Shown piece by piece: positions 7,468 through 15,197 of a stretch of DNA of 23,286 bases. The notes under the pieces were generated by a model, which ran no database searches, was not told the origin of the DNA, and saw nothing but the letters and a program-made list of their open reading frames with translations. The translations under genes and the position numbers were made by a program. The DNA is from DASYQV01 sp036005125 (GTDB lineage Bacteria; Acidobacteriota; Vicinamibacteria; Vicinamibacterales; UBA2999), in the NCBI GenBank assembly GCA_036005125.1, contig DASYQV010000005.1:1-23286 (forward strand), written 5' to 3'. Position 1 is the first letter of the stretch. The number at the start of each line of letters is the position of its first letter.

Positions 7468-10400
7468 CTATGGCTGCTGCTGTTGCGTCAGCGACAGACC
7501 GCCTTCGAACGCCACGGCCATGTGGGAGCGGCGCGGCTCGGAGCCACCTTCGACTCGTTTGTTGGCGACATCAACGAGCACCGCGGACGCGTAGCCGTAG
7601 CGGACCTCGCCCTTCCGTCCGATCTTCTGGAAAAGATGCCCGCGCGCGCGGAGATCTTCGATGATCGTCCGCGGGAACCGATCCTCGATCTCGATGCGGC
7701 CGGTCGTCCCGAGCGGATCGCCGGGATCGTAGCCGACGAGAAATCGCGGCGCTTCGATCGCGCGCTGCATGGGCAAGCCCCCGTCGATGACAGCCGTGAT
7801 GATGGAGTACGCGGATGCCGGAATCCAGGCGTTGCCGGCGACACCGACCGCGAGCCGCGGCAGTCGCTCGCCGCCCTCCTCGCGGAAGACAAGCGTCGGC
7901 ACACTGGCCGTGTTCGATCGCATGCGCGGCAGGAGTTGTCCGAACGAGCCGCGCTGCGTCCGGTTCGACCGCAGGTGGTTGTTGTACAGGAAGCCGAGCC
8001 CGCGCGAGACGTAAAACGTTCCACCCCACGTGCTCAGCGTCTGCGTCACGGCAATCATGTTGCCGTCGGCGTCGGCCACGGCAAAGCCGGACGTGCCACG
8101 GCCGATCCGCTCGCCGCCGGGGCCGATGCGCGGCTCGCGGTCGTCTTCGAGATATTTCATCGCCCGGCCGGGGTCGATCCGGCGAAAGAGGAACTCCGCG
8201 TGAGACGACCGCAGGTGAGCCTCGTAATCCACCTTCCACAGTCCCGGATCCGCGATGCGCCGGATCGGATCGCGCGCCTTCCACGACTCGATCAGGTAGT
8301 GCCAGTACTCGGCGTCGGTTGCAGGCGTTGCGCCCGGCCTGGCCTTGTAGTTATCGAGAATCTGCAACGTCTCGAGCAGCGCCACACCCGACTGCACCGG
8401 CGGACCACCCGTGTACAGCACGTGACTGCGGTAGCGTCCCGTCACCGGCCGGCGCTCGACCGCGTGATACTGCGCGAGATCCTCGTAGGTCATGATGCCG
8501 CCGCTCGCCTCCATGTCGGCAGCAATCCGGCGTGCGATGGCGCCTTTGTAGAACGTCTCCGCGCCTTCGCGGGCGATCACGCGCAGCGTGGCGCCGTAAT
8601 CCCGGTTGATGAAGCGATCGCCAGGCTTCGGCACGCGGCCGTTCGGCAGAAAGATGCGCGCCGACTCCGGGTATTTCTCGAGAAACTGCCGGCCCTCGGC
8701 GATGCTCGAGGGAAGCGACGAGTCCAGAATGTAGCCCTGCTCGGCATATCGAATGGCCGGCTCGACGAGATCAGCCCATGAGACGCGGCCGCTGCCGTAA
8801 TGCGTGTAGAGGTAATCCAGCCCCGCGACGACGCCCGGGATATTGGCCGCCGCCGGGCCGTCGCCGACGAGCACGCCGTCGCGGAAGATCCGCGAGTTCT
8901 CGAGCGTCGCGCGCATCGGCGTCTGGTCTTTGTATTCAACGACCGTCGGCTCGGGCATTCCCTTCAGATACAAAACCGCCTGTCCGTCGCCGCCGAGGCC
9001 CGAGGCCTCCGGTTCGACGACGCCGAGGGCGAACGAGACGGCAATGGCCGCGTCGACAACATTGCCGCCGCTGGCGAGCGCGAGGCGGCCAGCCTCCGAC
9101 GCCAAAGGATGTCCCGACACGACCACCGCGCGCGACGACACGACGGCCGGCTTGATGAGCGGCTGTTCCGCAATCAGCCGGTCCACGACATCTTCGAGCG
9201 CGTTCTCGCTGCGGGCCTGCTCGGCGTGTGGACGGTATTTTTCGCGGAGCGCCTCCCAGACGGCCGCCTGCTCGCCTGTGTCGTAGTAGAGCCGCTTGAG
9301 CGTCGACCAGACACGATCGAAGGTCTGCGAGAGCGCGAGCGTCGGCGTGTTGACCGCTACCGTGCGTCCGCCCTCGTCGATCTCGCGCGGGGCCGGCACG
9401 GTCCACAACTGATACGCGCGACCGACTCCGAAGACAGGCGGCGGATCGCCGCGGTCGCGATGCGGGTTGCCGTTGTAGACCGGCTCCGGTTCCGGCAGCT
9501 CTCCGATGGCGAGTGTCCGTCCGTCTGGGGACCACGCCAGCGTGCCGGCATGGTGTGACGCAATCACCGCCGGCAAGGACTGCCGCTCCCTCGGCGCCCT
9601 GCCGTTTGTCACGAGATTGATCGGAAGCGGATCGATTGTGGCGACCCACGTCGCCGCAACGCCATCGCGCACGCCGTAATAGGCGAGACGCTTCCCATTC
9701 GGTGACCAGGCAGGATAGCCATCGAGTCCCCGCGCGTTCACCACCCGCGTGGGCCTCCAACGGCCATCCATCCGTTGCGGGTGGACCACCGGCATGACGC
9801 CTTTGTCCGGCAGCGGCATCATCCAGATGTCGAAATCACCCTCGTCACTGTCGCGATCCGACGCAAAGGCAACGCGCAGCCCCTCGGGCGACACGCGCGG
9901 CTGCATCTCCTGATCCGCGGTATCGGTCAGGCGAATCGGGGTACCCCAGGCATTGCCGGCCGGTTCGACCACCCAGAGATCCCACTGCACGCTATCCGCC
10001 GCTCGATGCGCGAATACGAGGCGACCGTCCGGCGTCCACGACGGCCATCGCTCGTCCCCGGCCAGCGTCGTGACGCGTTCGGGTTCGGCGGGACGCCTGC
10101 CGGAACCGGTTGCCGACGCGGTATACAAGTCGAAGCCATTGCCGGTGTCCATGGCAAACGCGATCCGGCGGCCGTCCGGCGACCACGCCGGCTCGCGCTG
10201 TTCGCTCGACCCATCGGCAATCACGGCCCTTGCATCGCCGCCGTCCTGTGCCACCGTCCAGAGGCGATCCAGGAACACGACGGCGAGCCGCTTCCCGTCA
10301 GGCGACCAGGCGGGCTCGCGCAGGCCGGCGACGCCCGTCGAGGATGTCTCTACGCCAGCGCGCACACCACGCGCGGCGGGTGGCGCGGTGGGGACCCCGG

Positions 10401-10584
10401 GCTCCACCCCACCGCGCAAACCACGCGCGATGGGGACCCCGGTCTCCACCCCACTGCGCAAACTACGCGCGGTGGGGGCCCCGGGCTGGCCCGCAAGGAG
10501 CGGCGTCAGCAGGAAGATAGCGGCAAGCGCGGCGGCCGCCTGCAGGCGACCGCCCGGGAAGGCACGAATCATCAGCCGGGCCAT
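7468..10584 (-). CDS. ggt: Secreted PD40 (TolB-like) beta-propeller fused to a gamma-glutamyltransferase-family domain
   Basis: The protein has 1,038 aa. A signal peptide (about 1-32) is followed by a repetitive linker (37-85), PD40 blades with recurring PAWSPDGKRL-type motifs (about 88-360), a short connector, and a GGT-family Ntn-hydrolase domain (about 475-1030). The GGT part shows the family block from GHPLASEAG to EASGLGGDG (491-534) and the processing Thr in RGTSGFAVADADGN (T831). By eye against E. coli GGT, several substrate residues differ: Arg114 to K552, Asn411 to S851, the Asp433 region to LRSN, and the Ser462-Ser463 oxyanion turn to GVAGN (914-918). Autoprocessing into two chains is expected of the family, but activity on glutathione is doubtful. 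It is the last gene of an operon, 25 bp after transketolase. The start ATG 10584 gives a typical export signal; M5 is an alternative. Confidence 0.88.
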   Translation of the reverse strand: MARLMIRAFPGGRLQAAAALAAIFLLTPLLAGQPGAPTARSLRSGVETGVPIARGLRGGVEPGVPTAPPAARGVRAGVETSSTGVAGLREPAWSPDGKRLAVVFLDRLWTVAQDGGDARAVIADGSSEQREPAWSPDGRRIAFAMDTGNGFDLYTASATGSGRRPAEPERVTTLAGDERWPSWTPDGRLVFAHRAADSVQWDLWVVEPAGNAWGTPIRLTDTADQEMQPRVSPEGLRVAFASDRDSDEGDFDIWMMPLPDKGVMPVVHPQRMDGRWRPTRVVNARGLDGYPAWSPNGKRLAYYGVRDGVAATWVATIDPLPINLVTNGRAPRERQSLPAVIASHHAGTLAWSPDGRTLAIGELPEPEPVYNGNPHRDRGDPPPVFGVGRAYQLWTVPAPREIDEGGRTVAVNTPTLALSQTFDRVWSTLKRLYYDTGEQAAVWEALREKYRPHAEQARSENALEDVVDRLIAEQPLIKPAVVSSRAVVVSGHPLASEAGRLALASGGNVVDAAIAVSFALGVVEPEASGLGGDGQAVLYLKGMPEPTVVEYKDQTPMRATLENSRIFRDGVLVGDGPAAANIPGVVAGLDYLYTHYGSGRVSWADLVEPAIRYAEQGYILDSSLPSSIAEGRQFLEKYPESARIFLPNGRVPKPGDRFINRDYGATLRVIAREGAETFYKGAIARRIAADMEASGGIMTYEDLAQYHAVERRPVTGRYRSHVLYTGGPPVQSGVALLETLQILDNYKARPGATPATDAEYWHYLIESWKARDPIRRIADPGLWKVDYEAHLRSSHAEFLFRRIDPGRAMKYLEDDREPRIGPGGERIGRGTSGFAVADADGNMIAVTQTLSTWGGTFYVSRGLGFLYNNHLRSNRTQRGSFGQLLPRMRSNTASVPTLVFREEGGERLPRLAVGVAGNAWIPASAYSIITAVIDGGLPMQRAIEAPRFLVGYDPGDPLGTTGRIEIEDRFPRTIIEDLRARGHLFQKIGRKGEVRYGYASAVLVDVANKRVEGGSEPRRSHMAVAFEGGLSLTQQQQP
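10348..10485. repeat. 42-bp in-frame tandem repeat encoding the GGT-fusion linker
   Basis: Units start at 10390, 10432 and 10474 (GGGGACCCCGG..., exact 42-bp period, the last partial), with a more diverged copy before 10390. Two full units differ at only a few bases. On the coding strand they give 14-residue repeats of the type ARGLRGGVEPGVPT. The repeat lies between the signal peptide and the first propeller blade, and its length keeps the frame open. Confidence 0.8.
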
Positions 10585-10609
10585 TGTAAGCCGCGGCGAT
10601 GAGATTGGG

Positions 10610-12466
10610 CTATGTCCGAACGGCCCTGACGATAGATTTCGCGGAAATGCCGTAGCGGTCGACCAACTCCTCGGGCTTGCCGCTGCGTGGAATCTCGCGA
10701 ACGGCCAGGCGTTCGACGGTCAATCCCGCCGACGCGACCGCGCCGCTGACCGCGTCGCCGACGCCGCCGCCGGCGTAATGATCCTCAACCGTGATGAGCC
10801 GGCCCCTGGTTTCCCGCGCGCAGTGCACGAGCATTACCGAATCGATGGGCTGGAGCGAATAAAGATCGATCACGCGGATCGAGATGCCCGTCGCCTTGAG
10901 CTCGTCGTAGGCCTTCAGCGCCTCGAACACCGTGATACCCGCGCCCACAACCGTCGCGACATCGTCCGTGCTCTGTCGCAGGACTTTCAGGCTCCCAATC
11001 TCGAACGTCTCGTCCGGCCCGTAGATGACCGGCGTCTTCGGCCGCGACGTGCGGATGTAGGCCGGCCCCGGACGATACGCCATCTGCACGACGAGCCGCT
11101 CGGTGCTGACGGCGTCGCACGGATAGAGCACGGTGATGTTGGGCTCCGCGCGCATCATGGCGAGGTCTTCGAGCGCCATCTGCGACGGACCGTCTTCGCC
11201 AATCGAAACGCCCGCATGTGAGCCAGCCATCTTGATATTCACGTGGCTGATCGCGGCCATCCGGATGAAATCGTAGGCACGGGAGAGGAAGCACGCGAAG
11301 GTGGAGGGAAACGGAATCGCGCCGCGGCTGGCGAGACCCATCGCCATGCCGATCATCGCCTGCTCGGCGATGTAGCTCTGGTAGAAGCGATCGTTGCCGA
11401 CGCGCTGCTCGAACTTCTCGCTGAACGTGGAGTTCTTCACGTCCCCGTCGAGCGCAACGATGCGGGGGTCCTTCTGGCCCAGCTTCGCAATCGCCTCGCC
11501 GAACGCTTCGCGCGTCGCCACCATGTCGCCGAGCTTGTAGCCAGGCGGATCAAGCACGGCCGGCTGTGGCTCGGAGCGCGAGGCCCGACGCGGTGGCGGC
11601 TCGGGCGAGGGGGCCGGTTCGTCTTCGGCCACGAACTGCTTTTCGAGCTCCGCGAGCGCGCGCTGCTCTTCGTCGCCTTTCTTGAACGGCTTGCCGTGCC
11701 AGCCGTTCTTGCCCTCGACAAACGAGACGCCCTTGCCTTTGATCGTGCGCGCCAGGACGATCGTCGGCCGATTCTTCGTGCTGCGCGCTTCATCGAAGGC
11801 GTCGAGCACGGCCTGCACGTCGTGTCCGTCGATGACGATCGTGTGCCAGCCGAACGCGCTCCAGCGGCGAGCCAGGGTATCCATCTCGTGCTGCCACATG
11901 GTCGGACCGCTCTGGCCGAGCGCGTTCACATCGGCGATGGCGCACAGTGAATCGAGGTGATAGCGCTCGCCGAGGTTGGCCGCCTCCCACACGGAGCCCT
12001 CGGCGATCTCGCCGTCGCCGGTCAGAACGTAGGTCCGGTAAGCTGCTTCAATCCGCCGCGCGTTGAGCGCCATTCCCACGCCTGCGGCAAGCCCCTGGCC
12101 GAGCGAGCCGGTCGCGACGTCCACGAATGGCAGGCGGGGTGTGGGGTGACCCTCGAGATCCGAGTCGATGCGTCGAAGCTTGAGCAGCTCCTCACGTGGG
12201 AAGAAGCCGACTTCGGCCCATGCCGCGTACAGGATTGGCGCTGCGTGTCCCTTCGAGAGCACGAAGCGATCGTTGTCCGGGTTCTGCGGGTCTCGTGAGT
12301 CGAAGCGCATTTCGGAAAAGAAGAGCGCCGCGACGATCTCAGCGGCGGACATGCACGAGGTCGGATGACCGCTGCCCGCTTCGCTCGTGGCCTTGACGCA
12401 ATCGATGCGCAGGCGCGTGGCAATATTTTTCAGCGCAGACACGCGCGATGTCGCTTGTACTCGCAT
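10610..12466 (-). CDS. tkt: Transketolase
   Basis: Cytoplasmic thiamine-diphosphate enzyme that moves two-carbon ketol units in the non-oxidative pentose phosphate pathway. The 618-aa protein has SGHPTSC (H34), KGHAAP (H74), GSLGQG (120-125), the ThDP/metal motif starting GDGEIAEG (150) and ending near N181, and the catalytic Glu in YIAEQAMIG (E368). The Pyr-domain block GVSIGEDGPSQMALEDL is also present. Length and blocks such as SYIAEQ and SRPKTPVIY look closer to the short animal-type transketolases (about 620 aa) than to the 663-aa E. coli type. A Pro/Arg-rich linker (about 280-310) separates the PP and Pyr domains. It is the middle gene of a three-gene operon, 11 bp after the DUF255 gene. 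Confidence 0.96.
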   Translation of the reverse strand: MRVQATSRVSALKNIATRLRIDCVKATSEAGSGHPTSCMSAAEIVAALFFSEMRFDSRDPQNPDNDRFVLSKGHAAPILYAAWAEVGFFPREELLKLRRIDSDLEGHPTPRLPFVDVATGSLGQGLAAGVGMALNARRIEAAYRTYVLTGDGEIAEGSVWEAANLGERYHLDSLCAIADVNALGQSGPTMWQHEMDTLARRWSAFGWHTIVIDGHDVQAVLDAFDEARSTKNRPTIVLARTIKGKGVSFVEGKNGWHGKPFKKGDEEQRALAELEKQFVAEDEPAPSPEPPPRRASRSEPQPAVLDPPGYKLGDMVATREAFGEAIAKLGQKDPRIVALDGDVKNSTFSEKFEQRVGNDRFYQSYIAEQAMIGMAMGLASRGAIPFPSTFACFLSRAYDFIRMAAISHVNIKMAGSHAGVSIGEDGPSQMALEDLAMMRAEPNITVLYPCDAVSTERLVVQMAYRPGPAYIRTSRPKTPVIYGPDETFEIGSLKVLRQSTDDVATVVGAGITVFEALKAYDELKATGISIRVIDLYSLQPIDSVMLVHCARETRGRLITVEDHYAGGGVGDAVSGAVASAGLTVERLAVREIPRSGKPEELVDRYGISAKSIVRAVRT

Positions 12467-12477
12467 AGGCGCCCAGT

Positions 12478-13860
12478 CTAGCAGATCACTTCGACGGCCG
12501 AGACGTATGGTGCCGCGAGCAGACCGTGCGCGCGGGCGGCGGGCGCCAGCGCTCGGATCACGTCGAGGGCGCGCGCGCGATACTCGGGCTTGCCCGCGCG
12601 ATCGGCCAGCCGCGCGAGCACGAGCGCAGCATGGCTGTTCGCGTCGAGTGGATGCCTCGCGGTCGCGAGCCGTCCCACGTCGCCGGGCCCCTGCACGCGA
12701 TCACGGAATGCCTGCGCCGGCGCATCCCAGAGCGTCCGTATTGCCGTCAACATCAACTCCTCGGCCATCATCACGTGCGCTCCATCGCCACCAATTTCGT
12801 GCGCATCCAGCATCGCGGATGCAACCGCCACCTGGTCGGCCAGGAGCCGTTCATCGCCCACGCGGCCGTTGGCAAACCAATGCGCCACACCTTGCGATGG
12901 GCGATACGCAGCGAGCACGATCCGCTCGAGCCCGCTCACGGCGCTGCGCGCCAGCGCCTCGTCGTGCGAGGCGAGCGCGACCTGGAGCAGCGAGCACGTC
13001 ATCCGTGCGTTTCCCGCTACATAGCAGGTCGCATCCACGCGGTCTCCGCACACACTGCCGGCAAAACCGCCGGCAGACTCGGCAAGCCTCGTCGTCACGA
13101 AATGCACGATCCCTGCCGCGCATGTGAGGTAGGCGGGCTCGTGTAACGTGGCGGCCGCCGTCACATACAGGTCGAGCACCGCCGCCTGGTCAGCGAGCAG
13201 CTTCTCCGGCGCCACCTCGGACCAGTCGCGCGAGGCCGCAACACGGCGAATGCCGCCGTCGTCGGGGTCGTGCAAGGCCTGCAGCGCGTCGAGCGAGCGA
13301 ATGACGATCTCGCGAGCCGACGGATCCGGCAGCAGCGCGCGCAGCGTCTCGGCGTGCGGAAATTTCGCTGCGCGGCCGAACCCGCCGTATTCGTCATCGA
13401 ACTCCGCTCTTGCGAGGCTGCTGAACCACACGCGCGGATCGAAACGGTCGTCAGGCGCGGATGGCGCGGGCTCCTGCGGCCAGGCACGCGGCCGAGTGCG
13501 CAGACGCCGCAGCACCTGAGCAAGATCGTCGAACACGTTCGTGGTCGCCGATACGAGCTCGCCGTCGGGGCTGAGACACGCCAGCGTCGGCCAACCGCCG
13601 GCATCGTAGCGGTCGCTGATGTCGGGCCGCCGCTCCGCATCGACTCGCACCGCCACGTACTCGGCTGCGACGAGCTCCGCCGCGGGGCCGTCCTCGGCGA
13701 GCATGCGCTCGAGCGCCGCGCAAGCGTCGCTCCATGGCGTGGTCAACAGGAGCAGGATCGGTCGCCCCGCCGCGCGCGCAGCCTCGAACGCCGCGGCGCT
13801 CCAGTCTCGCCAGACGACCCCGCGAGGGCGACGGTGGAAGAGGAGAGGGGATGAATCCAC
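12478..13860 (-). CDS. DUF255/YyaL-like protein (thioredoxin fold plus helical barrel), missing the CxxC pair
   Basis: The 460-aa protein has an N-terminal thioredoxin-like domain of the DUF255 (YyaL/SPATA20) family, with FEAARAAGRPILLLL, VRVDAERRPDI and GGWPTLACLSPDG. After a linker comes an alpha/alpha-barrel-like region starting near EYGGFGRAAKFPHAETL (158-173). Family members are usually around 650-700 aa with a CHWC motif. Here the equivalent site reads SDAC (44-47), so only one Cys remains and redox-disulfide chemistry is unlikely. The function of the family is poorly defined. The start is the GTG at 13860; a nearby ATG lies in another frame. It is the first gene of the operon with tkt and ggt, so its promoter must lie in 13861-14055. 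Confidence 0.8.
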   Translation of the reverse strand: MDSSPLLFHRRPRGVVWRDWSAAAFEAARAAGRPILLLLTTPWSDACAALERMLAEDGPAAELVAAEYVAVRVDAERRPDISDRYDAGGWPTLACLSPDGELVSATTNVFDDLAQVLRRLRTRPRAWPQEPAPSAPDDRFDPRVWFSSLARAEFDDEYGGFGRAAKFPHAETLRALLPDPSAREIVIRSLDALQALHDPDDGGIRRVAASRDWSEVAPEKLLADQAAVLDLYVTAAATLHEPAYLTCAAGIVHFVTTRLAESAGGFAGSVCGDRVDATCYVAGNARMTCSLLQVALASHDEALARSAVSGLERIVLAAYRPSQGVAHWFANGRVGDERLLADQVAVASAMLDAHEIGGDGAHVMMAEELMLTAIRTLWDAPAQAFRDRVQGPGDVGRLATARHPLDANSHAALVLARLADRAGKPEYRARALDVIRALAPAARAHGLLAAPYVSAVEVIC

Positions 13861-13884
13861 TGCTTGTCATATTCACCTGCCACG

Positions 13885-13993
13885 GAAACGCCGAGACGCA
13901 GAGCACCGCCGTGCGACTGGCCGCCGCACGCGACCCAGTCGAACCGCTCTGAGGCACGTCGAATCTCGAGACCTCTCTGCGTCTCTGCGTTTC
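13885..13993. repeat. Inverted pair of CTCTGCGT-type repeats between divergent genes
   Basis: Positions 13885-13903 (GAAACGCCGAGACGCAGAG) match the reverse complement of 13975-13993 at 18 of 19 positions, with about 71 bp between the arms. Similar words occur at 30-96. The pair fills most of the gap between the DUF255 and DUF4149 starts and could form a cruciform or a long hairpin. No coding frame in the gap looks real. Confidence 0.65.
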
Positions 13994-14043
13994 GCGACAG
14001 GAGAGTCAGCGTAAAGCGCGACGGTTCTCCAAGAGCCCCGAAT

Positions 14044-14049
14044 TATAAT
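14044..14049 (+). promoter_or_regulatory. Consensus -10 box TATAAT just before the DUF4149 gene
   Basis: A perfect TATAAT ends 6 bp before the ATG at 14056. With usual spacing, transcription would start at or within a base or two of that ATG, giving a leaderless mRNA. No good -35 is seen 16-18 bp upstream (ACGGTT region), and there is no Shine-Dalgarno sequence. Confidence 0.5.
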
Positions 14050-14055
14050 GTCCCG

Positions 14056-14550
14056 ATGCTCGCGCTGCGGTACGCGTACGTGCTGGCGCTGGTAGTGTGG
14101 CTGGGCGGTATGGTCATCCTCGGCGCCATTGTCGCGCCGACCACCTTTCAAGTGCTGCAAGCGCGCGAACCGACGGCCGGGCGGATGCTCGCAGGCGAAG
14201 TATTCGGCAGCACGCTCGCGCGGTTTCAGTACGTGGCCTACGGGTGCGGCGCCGTCCTCTTCGTCACCCTGGTGGTCATGGCGGTGCTTGGACCGCGGCC
14301 GTCAGCCTTCGCGGTACGCACGGCCATCATCGTCGCGATGCTCGCCATCGCTCTCTATTCGGGGCTCGTCGTCTTCGGCGGCATCGAGCGCGTTCAGCGC
14401 GATATCGGCATCGGAGTCCCCGCCTCGTCGCTTCCCCCGGACGATGCCCGGCGCGCGCGCTTCGACCACCTGCACCAGCTTTCGACACGATTGATGATGA
14501 TCAACGTGGTGGGCGCCCTGCTCCTCCTCTATTGGGAAGCGAGGGAATGA
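14056..14550 (+). CDS. DUF4149-family integral membrane protein
   Basis: The 164-aa protein has four predicted membrane helices (about 6-28, 57-79, 86-108 and 144-160) and fits DUF4149: the early WLGGMVILG segment, a long loop, and RARFDHLHQLSTRLMMIN before the last helix. The role of the family is unknown; the conserved His residues in the last part may bind metal or heme, but that is a guess. The ATG at 14056 removes an implausible Arg/Pro-rich leader of the longer frame and fits the family length. It is probably the first gene of the rightward series, read from the TATAAT at 14044. Confidence 0.8.
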   Translation: MLALRYAYVLALVVWLGGMVILGAIVAPTTFQVLQAREPTAGRMLAGEVFGSTLARFQYVAYGCGAVLFVTLVVMAVLGPRPSAFAVRTAIIVAMLAIALYSGLVVFGGIERVQRDIGIGVPASSLPPDDARRARFDHLHQLSTRLMMINVVGALLLLYWEARE

Positions 14551-14557
14551 AACCATT

Positions 14558-14592
14558 TGTGATCTGTGATTTGTGATTTGTGATTGGCGATT
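14558..14592. repeat. Five-copy 7-bp tandem repeat (TGTGATT)
   Basis: Five consecutive 7-bp units, TGTGATC, TGTGATT three times and a diverged GGCGATT, lie between the DUF4149 stop and the Shine-Dalgarno of the next gene. A related word (CGTGATTCGTGAG) appears at 16315-16328. Slippage at such a tract would change spacing but not coding sequence. Confidence 0.8.
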
Positions 14593-14608
14593 TCGCGGAG
14601 AGGGATTC

Positions 14609-15085
14609 ATGGTCAGTCGCACGGGCGCAACGGTCGATTACGCGGGTATTGAACAGGAGATTCGACGGGAAGTGGCGGCAACGACGAACGCCAATGCCGC
14701 CATGACGCGCGCGGTTGAGATCCTCAAGGCCCGCCTGCCTGAATATCACTGGGTCGGCATTTACACGTTGTTCGGCAACGAGCTCGTCCTCGGCCCATAC
14801 CGCGGCAAACCGTCGCCGCACACACATATTCCGCTCGGTCGCGGTGTCTGCGGCGCGGCCGCGGCCGAGAAGGCCACCATCATCGTCGACGATGTCAACT
14901 CCGACGCGCGGTACCTGCCCTGCAGCGTGGAAACGACATCCGAGATCGTCGTGCCGATCCTGCGCGGCACCGAGGTGCTCGGCGAGATCGACGTCGACAG
15001 CGACATCCCCGCGGCGTTCGGCCCGGAAGACCAGAGGCTCCTCGAATCTGTTGCGGCGACGCTCTCGGAGAAGTGGGCGCGCTAG
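14609..15085 (+). CDS. GAF-domain protein of the free methionine-(R)-sulfoxide reductase type
   Basis: The 158-aa single GAF domain matches fRMsr (YebR/MsrC) closely: YHWVGIYTLFGNELVLGPYRGKP, GRGVCGAAAAE, then TSEIVVPILRG and EIDVDSD. The reaction is reduction of free methionine-R-sulfoxide with thioredoxin. The Cys pair equivalent to E. coli Cys94 and Cys118 is present with the same 24-residue spacing (C81, C105), but the Cys84 position, ten residues before C81, is His71. One partner of the usual disulfide is therefore missing, and the enzyme may recycle differently or be a ligand-binding relative. The ATG at 14609 follows a good GGAGAGGG Shine-Dalgarno (14597-14604). Confidence 0.8.
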   Translation: MVSRTGATVDYAGIEQEIRREVAATTNANAAMTRAVEILKARLPEYHWVGIYTLFGNELVLGPYRGKPSPHTHIPLGRGVCGAAAAEKATIIVDDVNSDARYLPCSVETTSEIVVPILRGTEVLGEIDVDSDIPAAFGPEDQRLLESVAATLSEKWAR

Positions 15086-15100
15086 GTCGCCGCAAAAGAA

Positions 15101-15151
15101 ACCGCGAAGGGCACGAAGGACGTCCCAAAGCGCTTCGTGACCGTCGTGGGT
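15101..15151. repeat. Imperfect inverted repeat of CGAAGG/CTTCGTG words
   Basis: Positions 15101-15118 are nearly complementary to 15133-15151, with a few mismatches and a 14-nt loop. The words ACGAAGG and CTTCGTG are typical of dispersed intergenic repeats. It sits in the 112-bp gap after the GAF gene and could act as a terminator or mRNA-stabilising hairpin. Confidence 0.45.
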
Positions 15152-15197
15152 AAACCGTCGTGGTCTCCGTGGCCACGCGGCTCGGAACGGAATCGAC

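Noticed and set aside
7453..8781. 442-codon frame antisense to the GGT domain
   Set aside because: Same shadow composition, and it overlaps well-conserved GGT motifs on the other strand.
9953..11221. 422-codon frame antisense across the ggt and tkt junction
   Set aside because: It spans two unrelated real genes and part of the 42-bp repeat, with no motif of its own.
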